Below the pieces are notes generated by a model that was not told the origin of the DNA, searched no databases, and saw only the letters and a list, made by a program, of their open reading frames with translations. The position numbers and the translations under genes were made by a program. From Ramlibacter agri (lineage in GTDB: Bacteria > Pseudomonadota > Gammaproteobacteria > Burkholderiales > Burkholderiaceae_C), in assembly GCF_012927085.1 (NCBI RefSeq), contig NZ_JABBFX010000001.1, positions 2,108,001 to 2,172,000 of the forward strand: 64,000 bases of DNA, read 5' to 3'. Shown here one piece after another: positions 56,580 to 64,000 of this stretch. The stretch's first letter is position 1; each line of letters starts with the position of its first letter.

Positions 56580-57686
56580 ATGAATCCAAGCCACCCGGTG
56601 GCCCCAGAGGGCCAGGAAGAAATGCCGCAGTCCACGCGGCTCGACGACGTCCGCATCCGCGACGTCCGCGCTCTCATTTCCCCCGCGCTGCTGCAGTACG
56701 AGCACCCGGCCGACGACGCCGTGCAGGCCTTCATCGAGCGTGCGCGCACGGCGGTGGCCCAGGTGGTGCATGGGCAGGATCCGCGGCTGCTCGTCGTGGT
56801 GGGGCCGTGTTCCATCCACGACTACGCGCAGGCGATGGACTATGCGCACCGGCTGCACGCCTTGGCGGGCGAGTTGCAGGACGACCTGCTGCTGGTGATG
56901 CGCGTCTATTTCGAGAAGCCGCGCACGACGGTCGGCTGGAAGGGCTTCATCAACGACCCGCGCCTCGACGGCAGCTTCCGTATCAACGAAGGCCTGCGGC
57001 GTGCGCGCGAGCTGCTGCTGGAGATCGCGCAGCTGGGCCTGCCGGCGGGCACCGAGTTCCTGGACCTGCTCAGCCCGCAGTACGTCTCGGACCTGATCAG
57101 CTGGGGCGCCATCGGCGCGCGCACCACGGAGAGCCCCAGCCACCGGCAACTCGCCTCGGGCCTCAGCTGCCCGATCGGCTTCAAGAACGGCACGGATGGC
57201 GGCGTGCAGATGGCCGCAGACGCGCTGGTGGCCAGCGGCGCGCCGCATGCCTTCATGGGCATGACGAAGATGGGCGTGGCGGCGGTGTTCGAGACCGCGG
57301 GCAACGAGGACTGCCACATCATCCTGCGCGGCGGCAGCAACGGGCCGAACTACTCCGCCAAGGATGTCGATTCCGCGTGCGCCATCCTGCGCAAGTCCGG
57401 CGTGCTGGAGCGCGTCATGGTCGACTGCTCGCACGCCAACTCGCGCAAGGACTACCAGAAGCAGGTGGAAGTGGCCGCGGACCTGGCGCAGCAGGTCGCC
57501 GGCGGCGAGCAGCGCGTCCTGGGCCTGATGATCGAAAGCCACCTCCACGCGGGGCGGCAGGACCTGAAGCCGGGCGTGGCGCTGAAGCCGGGCGTGTCGA
57601 TCACCGACGCGTGCATCGACTGGGCGCAGACGGAAGACGTGCTGCGCAAGTTGGCGCGTGCTTCACGCCAGCGCCGCGGCGCTTGA
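56580..57686 (+). CDS. aroG: 3-deoxy-7-phosphoheptulonate (DAHP) synthase, class I
   Basis: 368 residues from ATG 56580; ATG 56622 (MPQSTRLDDVRI) is an alternative start with AGGAAG close by. First enzyme of the shikimate pathway, joining PEP and erythrose-4-phosphate. Metal and substrate sites are visible: VVGPCSIHD (Cys about 76), MRVYFEKPRTTVGWKG, GARTTESPSHRQLASGL, FKNGTDG, VDCSHANSRK (His), GLMIESHL (Glu), and SITDACIDW (Asp). AroF/AroG/AroH type; which aromatic amino acid inhibits it cannot be read here. Confidence 0.95.
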   Translation: MNPSHPVAPEGQEEMPQSTRLDDVRIRDVRALISPALLQYEHPADDAVQAFIERARTAVAQVVHGQDPRLLVVVGPCSIHDYAQAMDYAHRLHALAGELQDDLLLVMRVYFEKPRTTVGWKGFINDPRLDGSFRINEGLRRARELLLEIAQLGLPAGTEFLDLLSPQYVSDLISWGAIGARTTESPSHRQLASGLSCPIGFKNGTDGGVQMAADALVASGAPHAFMGMTKMGVAAVFETAGNEDCHIILRGGSNGPNYSAKDVDSACAILRKSGVLERVMVDCSHANSRKDYQKQVEVAADLAQQVAGGEQRVLGLMIESHLHAGRQDLKPGVALKPGVSITDACIDWAQTEDVLRKLARASRQRRGA

Positions 57687-57687
57687 A

Positions 57688-57918
57688 TCAACCCTCGTAG
57701 TTCTCGACGGTCCCCACGTCCCGTGGGGTCGCCGCATCCGGGTTGTCCCCGAACTCCCGCCGGGCCCGCCGCTGCCGCAGCAGGTCCCAGCATTGATCGA
57801 GCTCCTCCTGCACCTGCTTCAGCCGCGCGTCGTTCTGGTGCGGGCTGCCGGGCTTGCGCAGGTGGTGTTCTTCGTCCACCAGCGCCGTGATGTGTTCCAG
57901 GATCGTCTTGTCACTCAT
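57688..57918 (-). CDS. DUF2630 family small protein
   Basis: 76 residues from ATG 57918 with AGGAGC upstream. The family pattern is clear: ILEHITALVDEEHHLR, then helical ARLKQVQEELDQCWDLLRQRRARREFGDNPD and a short VENYEG end. Entirely helical and charged, cytoplasmic. Function unknown. Convergent with aroG, whose stop is one base from its own stop. Confidence 0.9.
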   Translation of the reverse strand: MSDKTILEHITALVDEEHHLRKPGSPHQNDARLKQVQEELDQCWDLLRQRRARREFGDNPDAATPRDVGTVENYEG

Positions 57919-57992
57919 GGCGGGCTCCTGCGTTGCGGAACGGAACAGCGGATCGTAACCCCCCGTTTGAAGGGGAACAAGTCAGACGATTC

Positions 57993-58019
57993 CCACAGGC
58001 GCGGTGGAGAAGCCTGTGG
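57993..58019. promoter_or_regulatory. Hairpin CCACAGGC / GCCTGTGG in the DUF2630-cytochrome b561 spacer
   Basis: Perfect 8-bp arms around 11 bases. The right arm runs into TGTGGAAAAC, which looks like a degenerate DnaA box. The rest of the 185-bp spacer shows only a weak CCCC/GGGG stem near 57960. Role unknown; it could act as a terminator for the cytochrome b561 gene or as an upstream site for the DUF2630 gene. Confidence 0.35.
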
Positions 58020-58103
58020 AAAACCGTGGGTGAATCGCGGCAAAGCCGCGCCAGTGCTTGCGCCGGACAAGGTGCCAACGAAAAAGGCAGTTCCGTGACA
58101 TCG

Positions 58104-58661
58104 TCATCGGGACGCCCGCCTGGGCCACATCCGGCGGAAGACGGCGTCATGGTTCACCAGCAGGTGCTTCAGCGCGGCCAGCACGTGCAGCACCACCAGG
58201 ATCACCAGCAGCCACACCAGCGTCGAGTGGATCTCGAAGAACTGCTGGGCGGTCGCGCGGTCGGGCGTCACGCCGGCGGGCAAAGGGATGCCGAAGAAGG
58301 CGAGGCCGGCGCGCGAGTACTCGCTTCCGATGATGCCGGTCAGCGGCAGCAGCAGCATCCACAGGTACAGCAGCCAGTGCGTCCAGTGCGATACCTTCAC
58401 CTGCCACGCAGGCATGTCCGAGGGCAGCGGCGCCGGCTTGTGGAAAGCGCGCCAGAGCAGGCGCAGCACCACCAGCGTGAACACGATGAGGCCGACGGAG
58501 CGGTGGATGCCGAACCAGTAAGGGCCTTGCGGCTCGCGCTCGATGGTCATCATCCACCAGCCCAGGCTGGCCATGAAGACGATGAGGGCGGCCAGCACCC
58601 AGTGCAGGACGATGGCTGGCGTGGAGTAGCGCCAGGAGACGGGTTCTTGCCGGGGTGCCAT
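58104..58661 (-). CDS. Cytochrome b561
   Basis: 185 residues from ATG 58661; ATG 58670 or 58679 would add a few residues. Four helices with heme-ligand His in TPAIVLHWVLAALIV (about 20), GIHRSVGLIVFTL (about 52), VSHWTHWLLYLWM (about 90-93) and FEIHSTLVWLLVILVVLHVL. E. coli CybB-type, an inner-membrane superoxide:ubiquinone oxidoreductase or quinol-linked electron carrier. Divergent from the aldo/keto reductase (64 bp). Confidence 0.92.
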   Translation of the reverse strand: MAPRQEPVSWRYSTPAIVLHWVLAALIVFMASLGWWMMTIEREPQGPYWFGIHRSVGLIVFTLVVLRLLWRAFHKPAPLPSDMPAWQVKVSHWTHWLLYLWMLLLPLTGIIGSEYSRAGLAFFGIPLPAGVTPDRATAQQFFEIHSTLVWLLVILVVLHVLAALKHLLVNHDAVFRRMWPRRASR

Positions 58662-58725
58662 GCCGTCCATCGTATGCATCCGATGCGCCGCGTGTGTCAA
58701 CATTCGCCGCACCAGGAGTAAGCGA

Positions 58726-59538
58726 ATGCTGACCCGCGTCATCCCTTCCACCGGAGAAGCGCTGCCCGTCATCGGCTGCGGCACCTACGTCGGCTTCGAC
58801 CGCGCCCCGGGCACGGCCGGGTTCGATCGGCTGCCGGGCGTGGTGCAAGCCCTCTTCGACGCGGGCGGCAGCGTCATCGACAGCTCGCCCATGTACGGCA
58901 AGGCGGAGGCGGCGGTCGGCCAGGTGCTGGCGCGTCTGGGCCAGCGCGAGCGTGCCTTCCTCGCCACCAAGGTCTGGACCAGCGGCCGCGCCGCGGGCAT
59001 CCGGCAGATGGAGAACTCGCTTCAGTTGCTGGGCGCGGACAGCATCGACTTGCTGCAGGTGCACAACCTGCTGGACTGGCAAAACCAGCTGGCGAGCCTG
59101 CGGCAGTGGAAGGCGGCCGGGCGCATCCGCTACCTGGGCATCACCCACTACACGTCATCTGCTTATGCGGACGTGGAAGAGGTCCTGCGCGGCGAGGCGC
59201 TGGATTTCCTGCAGGTCAACTATTCACTGGAAGACCAGGGCGCGGCCCGGCGCCTGCTGCCGCTGGCCGCCGAGCGCGGCGTGGCGGTGCTGGTGAACAT
59301 GCCCTTCGGCGGCGGCCGCATGATGCGCCGGCTGCGCGACAAGCCGCTGCCTTCCTGGGCGGAGGAAATCGGCTGCAAGAGCTGGAGCCAGGTGTTGCTG
59401 AAGTTCGTGCTGGGGCATCCGGCGGTGACCTGCGCGATCCCGGGCAGCGGCAGTCCGGAGCACATGGCGCAGAACGCGGCGGCGGGGGAGGGGGTGATCC
59501 CGGAGATGTCCTATTGGAAGGACAAGAAGCTGCCCTGA
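58726..59538 (+). CDS. Aldo/keto reductase family oxidoreductase
   Basis: 270 residues from ATG 58726, seven bases after AGGAG. TIM-barrel NADPH enzyme. Catalytic tetrad seen as Asp in SVIDSSPMYG with Tyr following, Lys in LATKVWTSG and His in LLQVHNLLDW. The NADP-binding end (AIPGSGSPEHMAQN) is present. No twin-arginine signal, although some relatives (YghZ/Tas-like group) have one. Substrate unknown. The RND pump gene starts 80 bp later on the same strand. Confidence 0.9.
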   Translation: MLTRVIPSTGEALPVIGCGTYVGFDRAPGTAGFDRLPGVVQALFDAGGSVIDSSPMYGKAEAAVGQVLARLGQRERAFLATKVWTSGRAAGIRQMENSLQLLGADSIDLLQVHNLLDWQNQLASLRQWKAAGRIRYLGITHYTSSAYADVEEVLRGEALDFLQVNYSLEDQGAARRLLPLAAERGVAVLVNMPFGGGRMMRRLRDKPLPSWAEEIGCKSWSQVLLKFVLGHPAVTCAIPGSGSPEHMAQNAAAGEGVIPEMSYWKDKKLP

Positions 59539-59618
59539 AAGTGGCTTTACGAATCGGATACAAAGCGCAACAGTATCATCCGCGGGTTGCTTCCATCGCC
59601 GCCGGCAGGTTTTCCCGC

Positions 59619-62600
59619 ATGTCCATGGTCAAGCTGGCGCTGAGGCGCCCGTACACGTTCATCGTGATGGCGATGCTGATCGTCCTGGCCGCGCCGCTGG
59701 CGCTGCGCAACATGGCGACCGACATCTTCCCCGAGATCAACATCCCGGTGGTCTCCATCATCTGGAGCTACAACGGCCTGCCGGCCCAGGAGATGGGCGC
59801 CCGGGTCGCCGCCTCCAGCGAGCGCGGGCTGACCACCACGGTCAGCGACATCGAGCACATCGAGTCGACCTCGTTGCCCGGCATCTCGATCGTCAAGATC
59901 TTCTTCCAGCCCAACGCCAACATCCAGTCGGCCATCGCCCAGACCGTGGCCGCGGTGCAGACGCAGGTGCGCCAGATGCCGCCCGGCATGCTGCCGCCGC
60001 TGGTGATCAAGTATTCTGCCTCCAGCATCCCGGTGGTGCAGCTGGCCCTCTCCAGCAGCACGCTGCCGGAGCAGTCGGTGTTCGACTCCGCCGTCAACCA
60101 GCTACGCCCGCGCCTGGTCACCATTCCCGGCGCCGCCATTCCCTTCCCCTATGGCGGCAAGGTCAAGGTGATCTCGGTCGACCTGGACACCCAGGCCCTG
60201 CAGGCGCGCGGCATGGCGCCGGCCGACGTGGTCAACGCCATCAGCGCGCAGAACCTGATCCTGCCTTCCGGCACGGCCAAGCTGGGCGAGACCGAATACA
60301 CGGTGCGCATGAACGGTTCGCCGGACGCCATCGCCGGCCTCAACGACCTGCCGGTGCGCACCACGAACGGCGCCACCACCTACCTGCGCGACGTGGCCAA
60401 CGTGCGCGACGGCTTCAACCCGCAGACCAACGTGGTGCGGCAGGACGGCCAGCGCGGCGTGCTGCTGTCGGTGCTGAAGAACGGCGGCGCCTCCACGCTG
60501 GACATCGTCAACGGCATCCGCGACATGCTGCCGCAGGTGGCCGCCACCTTGCCGCCGGACATCAAGATCGCCACGCTGTTCGACCAGTCGATCTTCGTCA
60601 AGGCCGCGGTCAAGGGCGTGGTGTCCGAAGCGCTGATTGCCGCCGCCCTGACCGCCGCCATGGTGCTGCTGTTCCTGGGCAACTGGCGCAGCACGCTGAT
60701 CATCGCCCTGACGATTCCGCTGTCCATCCTGGCGGCCATCCTGGTGCTGTTCGCGCTGGGCGAGACGCTCAACATCATGACGCTGGGCGGGCTGGCGCTC
60801 TCGGTGGGCATCCTGGTCGACCAGGCCATCGTGACCATCGAGAACATCGAGCGCCACCTGCACCTGGGCAAGCCGCTGGTGGAGGCCATCGAGGTCGGCG
60901 CCGGCGAAATCGGCGTGCCGGCTTTCGTCTCCACGCTGTGCATCTGCATCGTGTTCGTGCCGATGTTCTTCCTCTCCGGCGTGGCGCGCTACCTGTTCGT
61001 GCCGCTGGCCGAGGCGGTGGTGTTCGCGATGATCGCGTCCTACTTCCTCTCGCGTTCGCTGGTGCCCACGCTGGTGATGTTGCTGATGGGGAACGCGCAC
61101 AAGCCGGGCGGCAAGCCCAGCGCGCTGCAGCGCGTGTACCTGGCCTTCGACGCGCAGTTCGAGCACCTGCGCCGCGCCTACGCGCTGGCGCTGTCCTCGC
61201 TGCTGGTGCATCGCAGGCGCTTCGGCCTCACCTTCCTGGCCTTCTGCCTGCTGTCCTGCCTGCTGGTGCCCGTGCTGGGGCGCGACTTCTTCCCCACCGT
61301 CGACGCCGGCCAGATCCGCCTGCACATGCGCACGGCCACCGGCACCCGCATCGAGGAGACGGCGCAGATCGCCGACAAGGTGGAGCAAGCCATCCGCCAG
61401 GTCATTCCCAAGGAAGAACTGGAGACGGTGCTGGACAACCTGGGCATCCCCAACTCCGGCATCAACCTGTCGTACAGCAACGCCGGCACCATCGGCACGC
61501 TGGACGGCGAGATCCTGCTGTCCTTGCGCGAAGGCCACCAGCCCACCGAGCACTGGGTGACCCTGCTGCGCAGCGAGCTGCCCAAGCGCTTCCCCGGCGT
61601 GGAGTTCTTTTTCCAGCCGGCGGACATCGTCACGCAGATCCTCAACTTCGGCCTGCCGGCGGCCATCGACGTGCAGTTCACCGGCAACGACGTCGAGGGC
61701 AACGCGGCGCTGGCGGCGGAGCTGACCAAGGAAATCCGCAAGATCCCCGGCGCGGTCGACGCCCACGTGCACCAGCGCCTGGACGGCCCGGCCCTCAACC
61801 TGCAGATGGACCGCACGCGGCTGCAGGCCATGGGCATCTCGCCGCAGAACGTGGGCCAGAACGTGCTGATCGCGCTTTCGGGCACGGCGCAGACTTCGCC
61901 TTCCTACTGGCTCAACCCGAACAACGGCGTGGTCTACAGCATCGTGGTGCAGAGCCCGCAGTACCAGGTGGACAGCATCGATTCGCTGCTGTCCATCCCG
62001 GTGGTGGGCGGCGGCTCCGGCAGCGTGCAGCAGCAGCAACAGCTGCTGGGCAACCTGGTGGAGGCGCAGCGCACGCGCCAGCTGCCCATCGTCTCGCGCT
62101 ACAACATCTCGCCTTCGCTGGATGTCTACGTCAGCGTGCAGGGCACGGACCTGGCGTCCGTGGCCACGGAGGTGCGCAAGGCCATCCAGAAGATCGAGCC
62201 CAAGCTGAAGCGCGGCAACCAGGTGGTGTTGCGCGGCCAGGTGCAGACGATGCAGTCGTCCTTCGCCGGCCTCGGCCTCGGCCTGGCGATGGCCATCGTG
62301 CTGGTCTACCTGCTGGTGGTGGTGAACTTCCAGTCGTGGATCGACGCCGCGATCATCATCATGGCGCTGCCCGCCGCGCTGGCCGGCATCGCGTGGATGC
62401 TGTTCATCACTGGAACGACCTTGAGCGTGCCCGCTCTCACGGGGGCGATCATGACCATGGGCGTGGCCACAGCCAACTCGATCCTGGTGGTGGCCTTCGC
62501 GCGCCAGCAGCGCGAGGCCGGCTCCACGCCGCTGGCTGCGGCGCTGGAAGCAGGCGCCACGCGCATCCGGCCGGTGCTGATGACCGCGCTGGCGATGATC

Positions 62601-62816
62601 ATCGGCATGATCCCCATGGCCCTGGGCCTGGGCGAGGGCGGCGAGCAGAACGCGCCGCTGGGCCGCGCCGTCATCGGCGGCCTGCTGTTTGCTACCGTCT
62701 CCACGCTGCTGTTCGTGCCGGTGCTGTACGCCGGCGTGCACCAGCGGCTCGCGCAGCGTGCTGCGCGCCGCCATCCCCCGTCGCTGCCGCAGGACGCCTT
62801 GCCGCAAGAAGGCTGA
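59619..62816 (+). CDS. RND efflux transporter permease with altered proton-relay residues
   Basis: 1065 residues from ATG 59619. Full RND architecture: helix 1 (YTFIVMAMLIVLAAPLAL), porter domain, helices 2-6, second porter domain, helices 8-12. In helix 4 the usual Asp-Asp pair reads LVDQAIVTIEN, so the second Asp is Gln. In helix 10 the Lys of AcrB-like pumps (SAKN) is Ala in GVATANSILVVAF. This resembles a distinct clade of proteobacterial and acidobacterial RND pumps. It is followed 6 bp later by its adaptor gene, the reverse of the usual adaptor-first order. Substrate unknown. Confidence 0.92.
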   Translation: MSMVKLALRRPYTFIVMAMLIVLAAPLALRNMATDIFPEINIPVVSIIWSYNGLPAQEMGARVAASSERGLTTTVSDIEHIESTSLPGISIVKIFFQPNANIQSAIAQTVAAVQTQVRQMPPGMLPPLVIKYSASSIPVVQLALSSSTLPEQSVFDSAVNQLRPRLVTIPGAAIPFPYGGKVKVISVDLDTQALQARGMAPADVVNAISAQNLILPSGTAKLGETEYTVRMNGSPDAIAGLNDLPVRTTNGATTYLRDVANVRDGFNPQTNVVRQDGQRGVLLSVLKNGGASTLDIVNGIRDMLPQVAATLPPDIKIATLFDQSIFVKAAVKGVVSEALIAAALTAAMVLLFLGNWRSTLIIALTIPLSILAAILVLFALGETLNIMTLGGLALSVGILVDQAIVTIENIERHLHLGKPLVEAIEVGAGEIGVPAFVSTLCICIVFVPMFFLSGVARYLFVPLAEAVVFAMIASYFLSRSLVPTLVMLLMGNAHKPGGKPSALQRVYLAFDAQFEHLRRAYALALSSLLVHRRRFGLTFLAFCLLSCLLVPVLGRDFFPTVDAGQIRLHMRTATGTRIEETAQIADKVEQAIRQVIPKEELETVLDNLGIPNSGINLSYSNAGTIGTLDGEILLSLREGHQPTEHWVTLLRSELPKRFPGVEFFFQPADIVTQILNFGLPAAIDVQFTGNDVEGNAALAAELTKEIRKIPGAVDAHVHQRLDGPALNLQMDRTRLQAMGISPQNVGQNVLIALSGTAQTSPSYWLNPNNGVVYSIVVQSPQYQVDSIDSLLSIPVVGGGSGSVQQQQQLLGNLVEAQRTRQLPIVSRYNISPSLDVYVSVQGTDLASVATEVRKAIQKIEPKLKRGNQVVLRGQVQTMQSSFAGLGLGLAMAIVLVYLLVVVNFQSWIDAAIIIMALPAALAGIAWMLFITGTTLSVPALTGAIMTMGVATANSILVVAFARQQREAGSTPLAAALEAGATRIRPVLMTALAMIIGMIPMALGLGEGGEQNAPLGRAVIGGLLFATVSTLLFVPVLYAGVHQRLAQRAARRHPPSLPQDALPQEG

Positions 62817-62822
62817 ACAACA

Positions 62823-64000
62823 ATGTCGCAATCCAGTCATTCGAATCTCGCGATCCACCCCGTCGAAGGGGAGGAGGGTGAGCTGCTGCGCCGCAAGCAG
62901 GTGGCGCGCCGGGCCCGCATCGCCACCGCCGTCGTGCTGGTGCTGCTGGCGCTGGGTGCCGCCCGCACCGTGTTCGTGCGCGTGCACAACGCCCACACGC
63001 TGGAGGCGCGCGCGGAAGAGAGCACCCAGCAGTACGTGCGCACGACCACCGTGCGCGCGGCCGGCGCAGCGCAGACGCTGCAGCTGCCCGGCACCTTGCA
63101 GGGCTACGTGCAGGCGCCGGTGTCGGCGCGCGCCGGCGGCTACCTGCGGCGCTGGAGCAAGGACATCGGCAGCCGCGTGCAGCAGGGCGAGCTGCTGGCC
63201 GAGATCGAAACGCCGGAACTGGACCAGCAGCTGTCGCAAGCGATCGCCGCGCGCAACCAGACGGCCGCCAGCCTGGACCTGGCGCGCACGACGGTCGAAC
63301 GCTGGGAGGCGCTGCGCAAGCGTGACGCCGTGTCGCAGCAGGAGCTGGAAGAGCGCCGCAGCGCCTACACACAGGCCAGGGCCAACCTCGCCGGCGCCGA
63401 CGCCAACGTCGAACGCCTGCGCCAGCTGGAAGGCTTCAAGCGCGTGCTGGCGCCGTTCTCGGGCGTCATCACCAAGCGCAACGTCGACATCGGCGACCTG
63501 ATCGACAGCAACAAGCCGCTGTTCCTGCTGTCGCAGACCGATCCGCTGCGGGTCTACGTCAGCGTGCCGCAGGCTTACGCGCAGCTGGTCAAGCAGGGCC
63601 AGCCGGCCAAGGTGACGCAGACCGAACTGCGCGGGCGCGTGTTCGCCGGCCAGGTGGCGCGCACCTCGGGCTCCATCGACATCGCCACACGCACCATGCA
63701 GGCGGAAGTGATGCTGCCGAACAAGGACGGCGCGCTGCTGCCCGGCGCCTTCGTCCAGGTCGAACTTGCCGCGGCCGCGAGCGGCGCGCTGACCATCCCA
63801 TCCAACGCGCTGCTGTTCCGCGCGCAGGGCGTGCTGGTCGCGCGTGTCGATGCCGGCGGCGTCGTGCGGCTGATCCCGGTGAAGCTGGGACGCAACTTCG
63901 GCGACACGGTCGAAGTGCTCGATGGCCTGAAGGGCAATGAGACGCTGGTGCTGAACCCGTCCGATTCGCTGGCCGAAGGCGACAAGGTCCAGGCCGTGGC
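62823..64000 (+). CDS. RND periplasmic adaptor (membrane-fusion protein), cut by window end
   Basis: About 392 residues visible from ATG 62823; no stop before the window ends. One N-terminal membrane helix (RRARIATAVVLVLLALGAARTVFV, about 28-51) anchors it. Lipoyl half-motif GTLQGYVQAPVSARAGGYLRRW, an alpha-hairpin (LSQAIAARNQTAASLDLARTTVERWEALRKRDAVSQQELEERR, divided here by turns), the second lipoyl half (VLAPFSGVITKRNVDIGDLID) and a beta-barrel domain follow. It links the permease to an outer-membrane factor, probably encoded next to the right. Operon partner of the RND permease. Confidence 0.92.
   Translation, partial: MSQSSHSNLAIHPVEGEEGELLRRKQVARRARIATAVVLVLLALGAARTVFVRVHNAHTLEARAEESTQQYVRTTTVRAAGAAQTLQLPGTLQGYVQAPVSARAGGYLRRWSKDIGSRVQQGELLAEIETPELDQQLSQAIAARNQTAASLDLARTTVERWEALRKRDAVSQQELEERRSAYTQARANLAGADANVERLRQLEGFKRVLAPFSGVITKRNVDIGDLIDSNKPLFLLSQTDPLRVYVSVPQAYAQLVKQGQPAKVTQTELRGRVFAGQVARTSGSIDIATRTMQAEVMLPNKDGALLPGAFVQVELAAAASGALTIPSNALLFRAQGVLVARVDAGGVVRLIPVKLGRNFGDTVEVLDGLKGNETLVLNPSDSLAEGDKVQAV

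Noticed and set aside
57960..58040. TGTGGAAAAC as a DnaA box or replication origin
   Set aside because: Only one degenerate box, no cluster, no AT-rich unwinding region, and no dnaA/dnaN/parAB genes nearby.
60102..63239. A 1045-codon minus-strand frame opposite the RND genes
   Set aside because: His/Gln/Arg-rich shadow of the RND permease and adaptor. No start site or family features.
1..64000. tRNA, rRNA, CRISPR array, insertion sequence, prophage
   Set aside because: I looked for cloverleaf arms with CCA ends, regularly spaced repeats, transposase or integrase motifs and phage structural genes and saw none, apart from the single phage-type protein at 53601.

Overview
The window is very GC-rich, densely packed chromosomal DNA. 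Its gene content points to a beta-proteobacterium of the Burkholderiales, probably Comamonadaceae (Ramlibacter- or Variovorax-like). The pointers are four stand-alone Bug-type solute-binding proteins, AAHS and MHS transporters next to IclR/LysR regulators, a DUF2844/DUF3443 pair, a Burkholderiales-style PBP2 and several small families typical of that group. The genus is an inference from gene content only. I see no rRNA, tRNA, CRISPR array, transposase or integrase, and no gene-free stretch longer than about 300 bases.

Layout. 1-7 kb: a truncated sensor kinase, a TolC-like secreted protein, phospholipase A1, a DMT exporter, and a three-gene secreted set (DUF2844, DUF3443 with two aspartic-protease motifs, a repeat lipoprotein). 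7-16 kb: a small MscS channel, a LETM1-like small protein, a regulator/beta-propeller/DUF899 unit, a secreted lactonase-like metallo-beta-lactamase, an orphan Bug protein and a DUF2334 deacetylase-like protein. 16-38 kb is catabolic and transport territory. It holds a LysR/PLP ammonia-lyase unit divergent from Bug and a MetX-like hydrolase; a papain-like peptidase; a ketopantoate reductase homologue; an M20 amidohydrolase coupled to Bug; IclR plus an MHS transporter; IclR plus a GH-like/Bug/SMP-30 operon; and a LysR gene flanked by cupin and hydrolase/flavin reductase/AAHS units whose promoters are nearly superimposable. 38-49 kb: PBP2 (mrdA), small unknowns, a LivK-like receptor, glyoxalase II, a serine hydrolase, a TPR membrane protein, TerB, a crotonase and an SDR without the catalytic Tyr/Lys.

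49.8-54.4 kb holds the least explained object: a run of nine minus-strand genes that mostly overlap by 4-10 bases. They encode a phage-type papain-like protein, DUF4166, a DCC thiol oxidoreductase, a four-helix membrane protein, a formylglycine-generating-enzyme-like lipoprotein with one of the two catalytic cysteines, three tiny proteins and an FMN reductase. A lower-GC zinc-ribbon membrane protein lies just upstream. 54.5-64 kb: an MFS exporter, an alpha/beta hydrolase, DAHP synthase, DUF2630, cytochrome b561, an aldo/keto reductase, and an RND pump whose proton-relay residues are replaced, followed by its adaptor, cut by the window end.

Together the genes describe an environmental heterotroph that takes up and degrades diverse organic acids and aromatics. 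Each catabolic unit tends to carry its own regulator, receptor or transporter, and enzymes.
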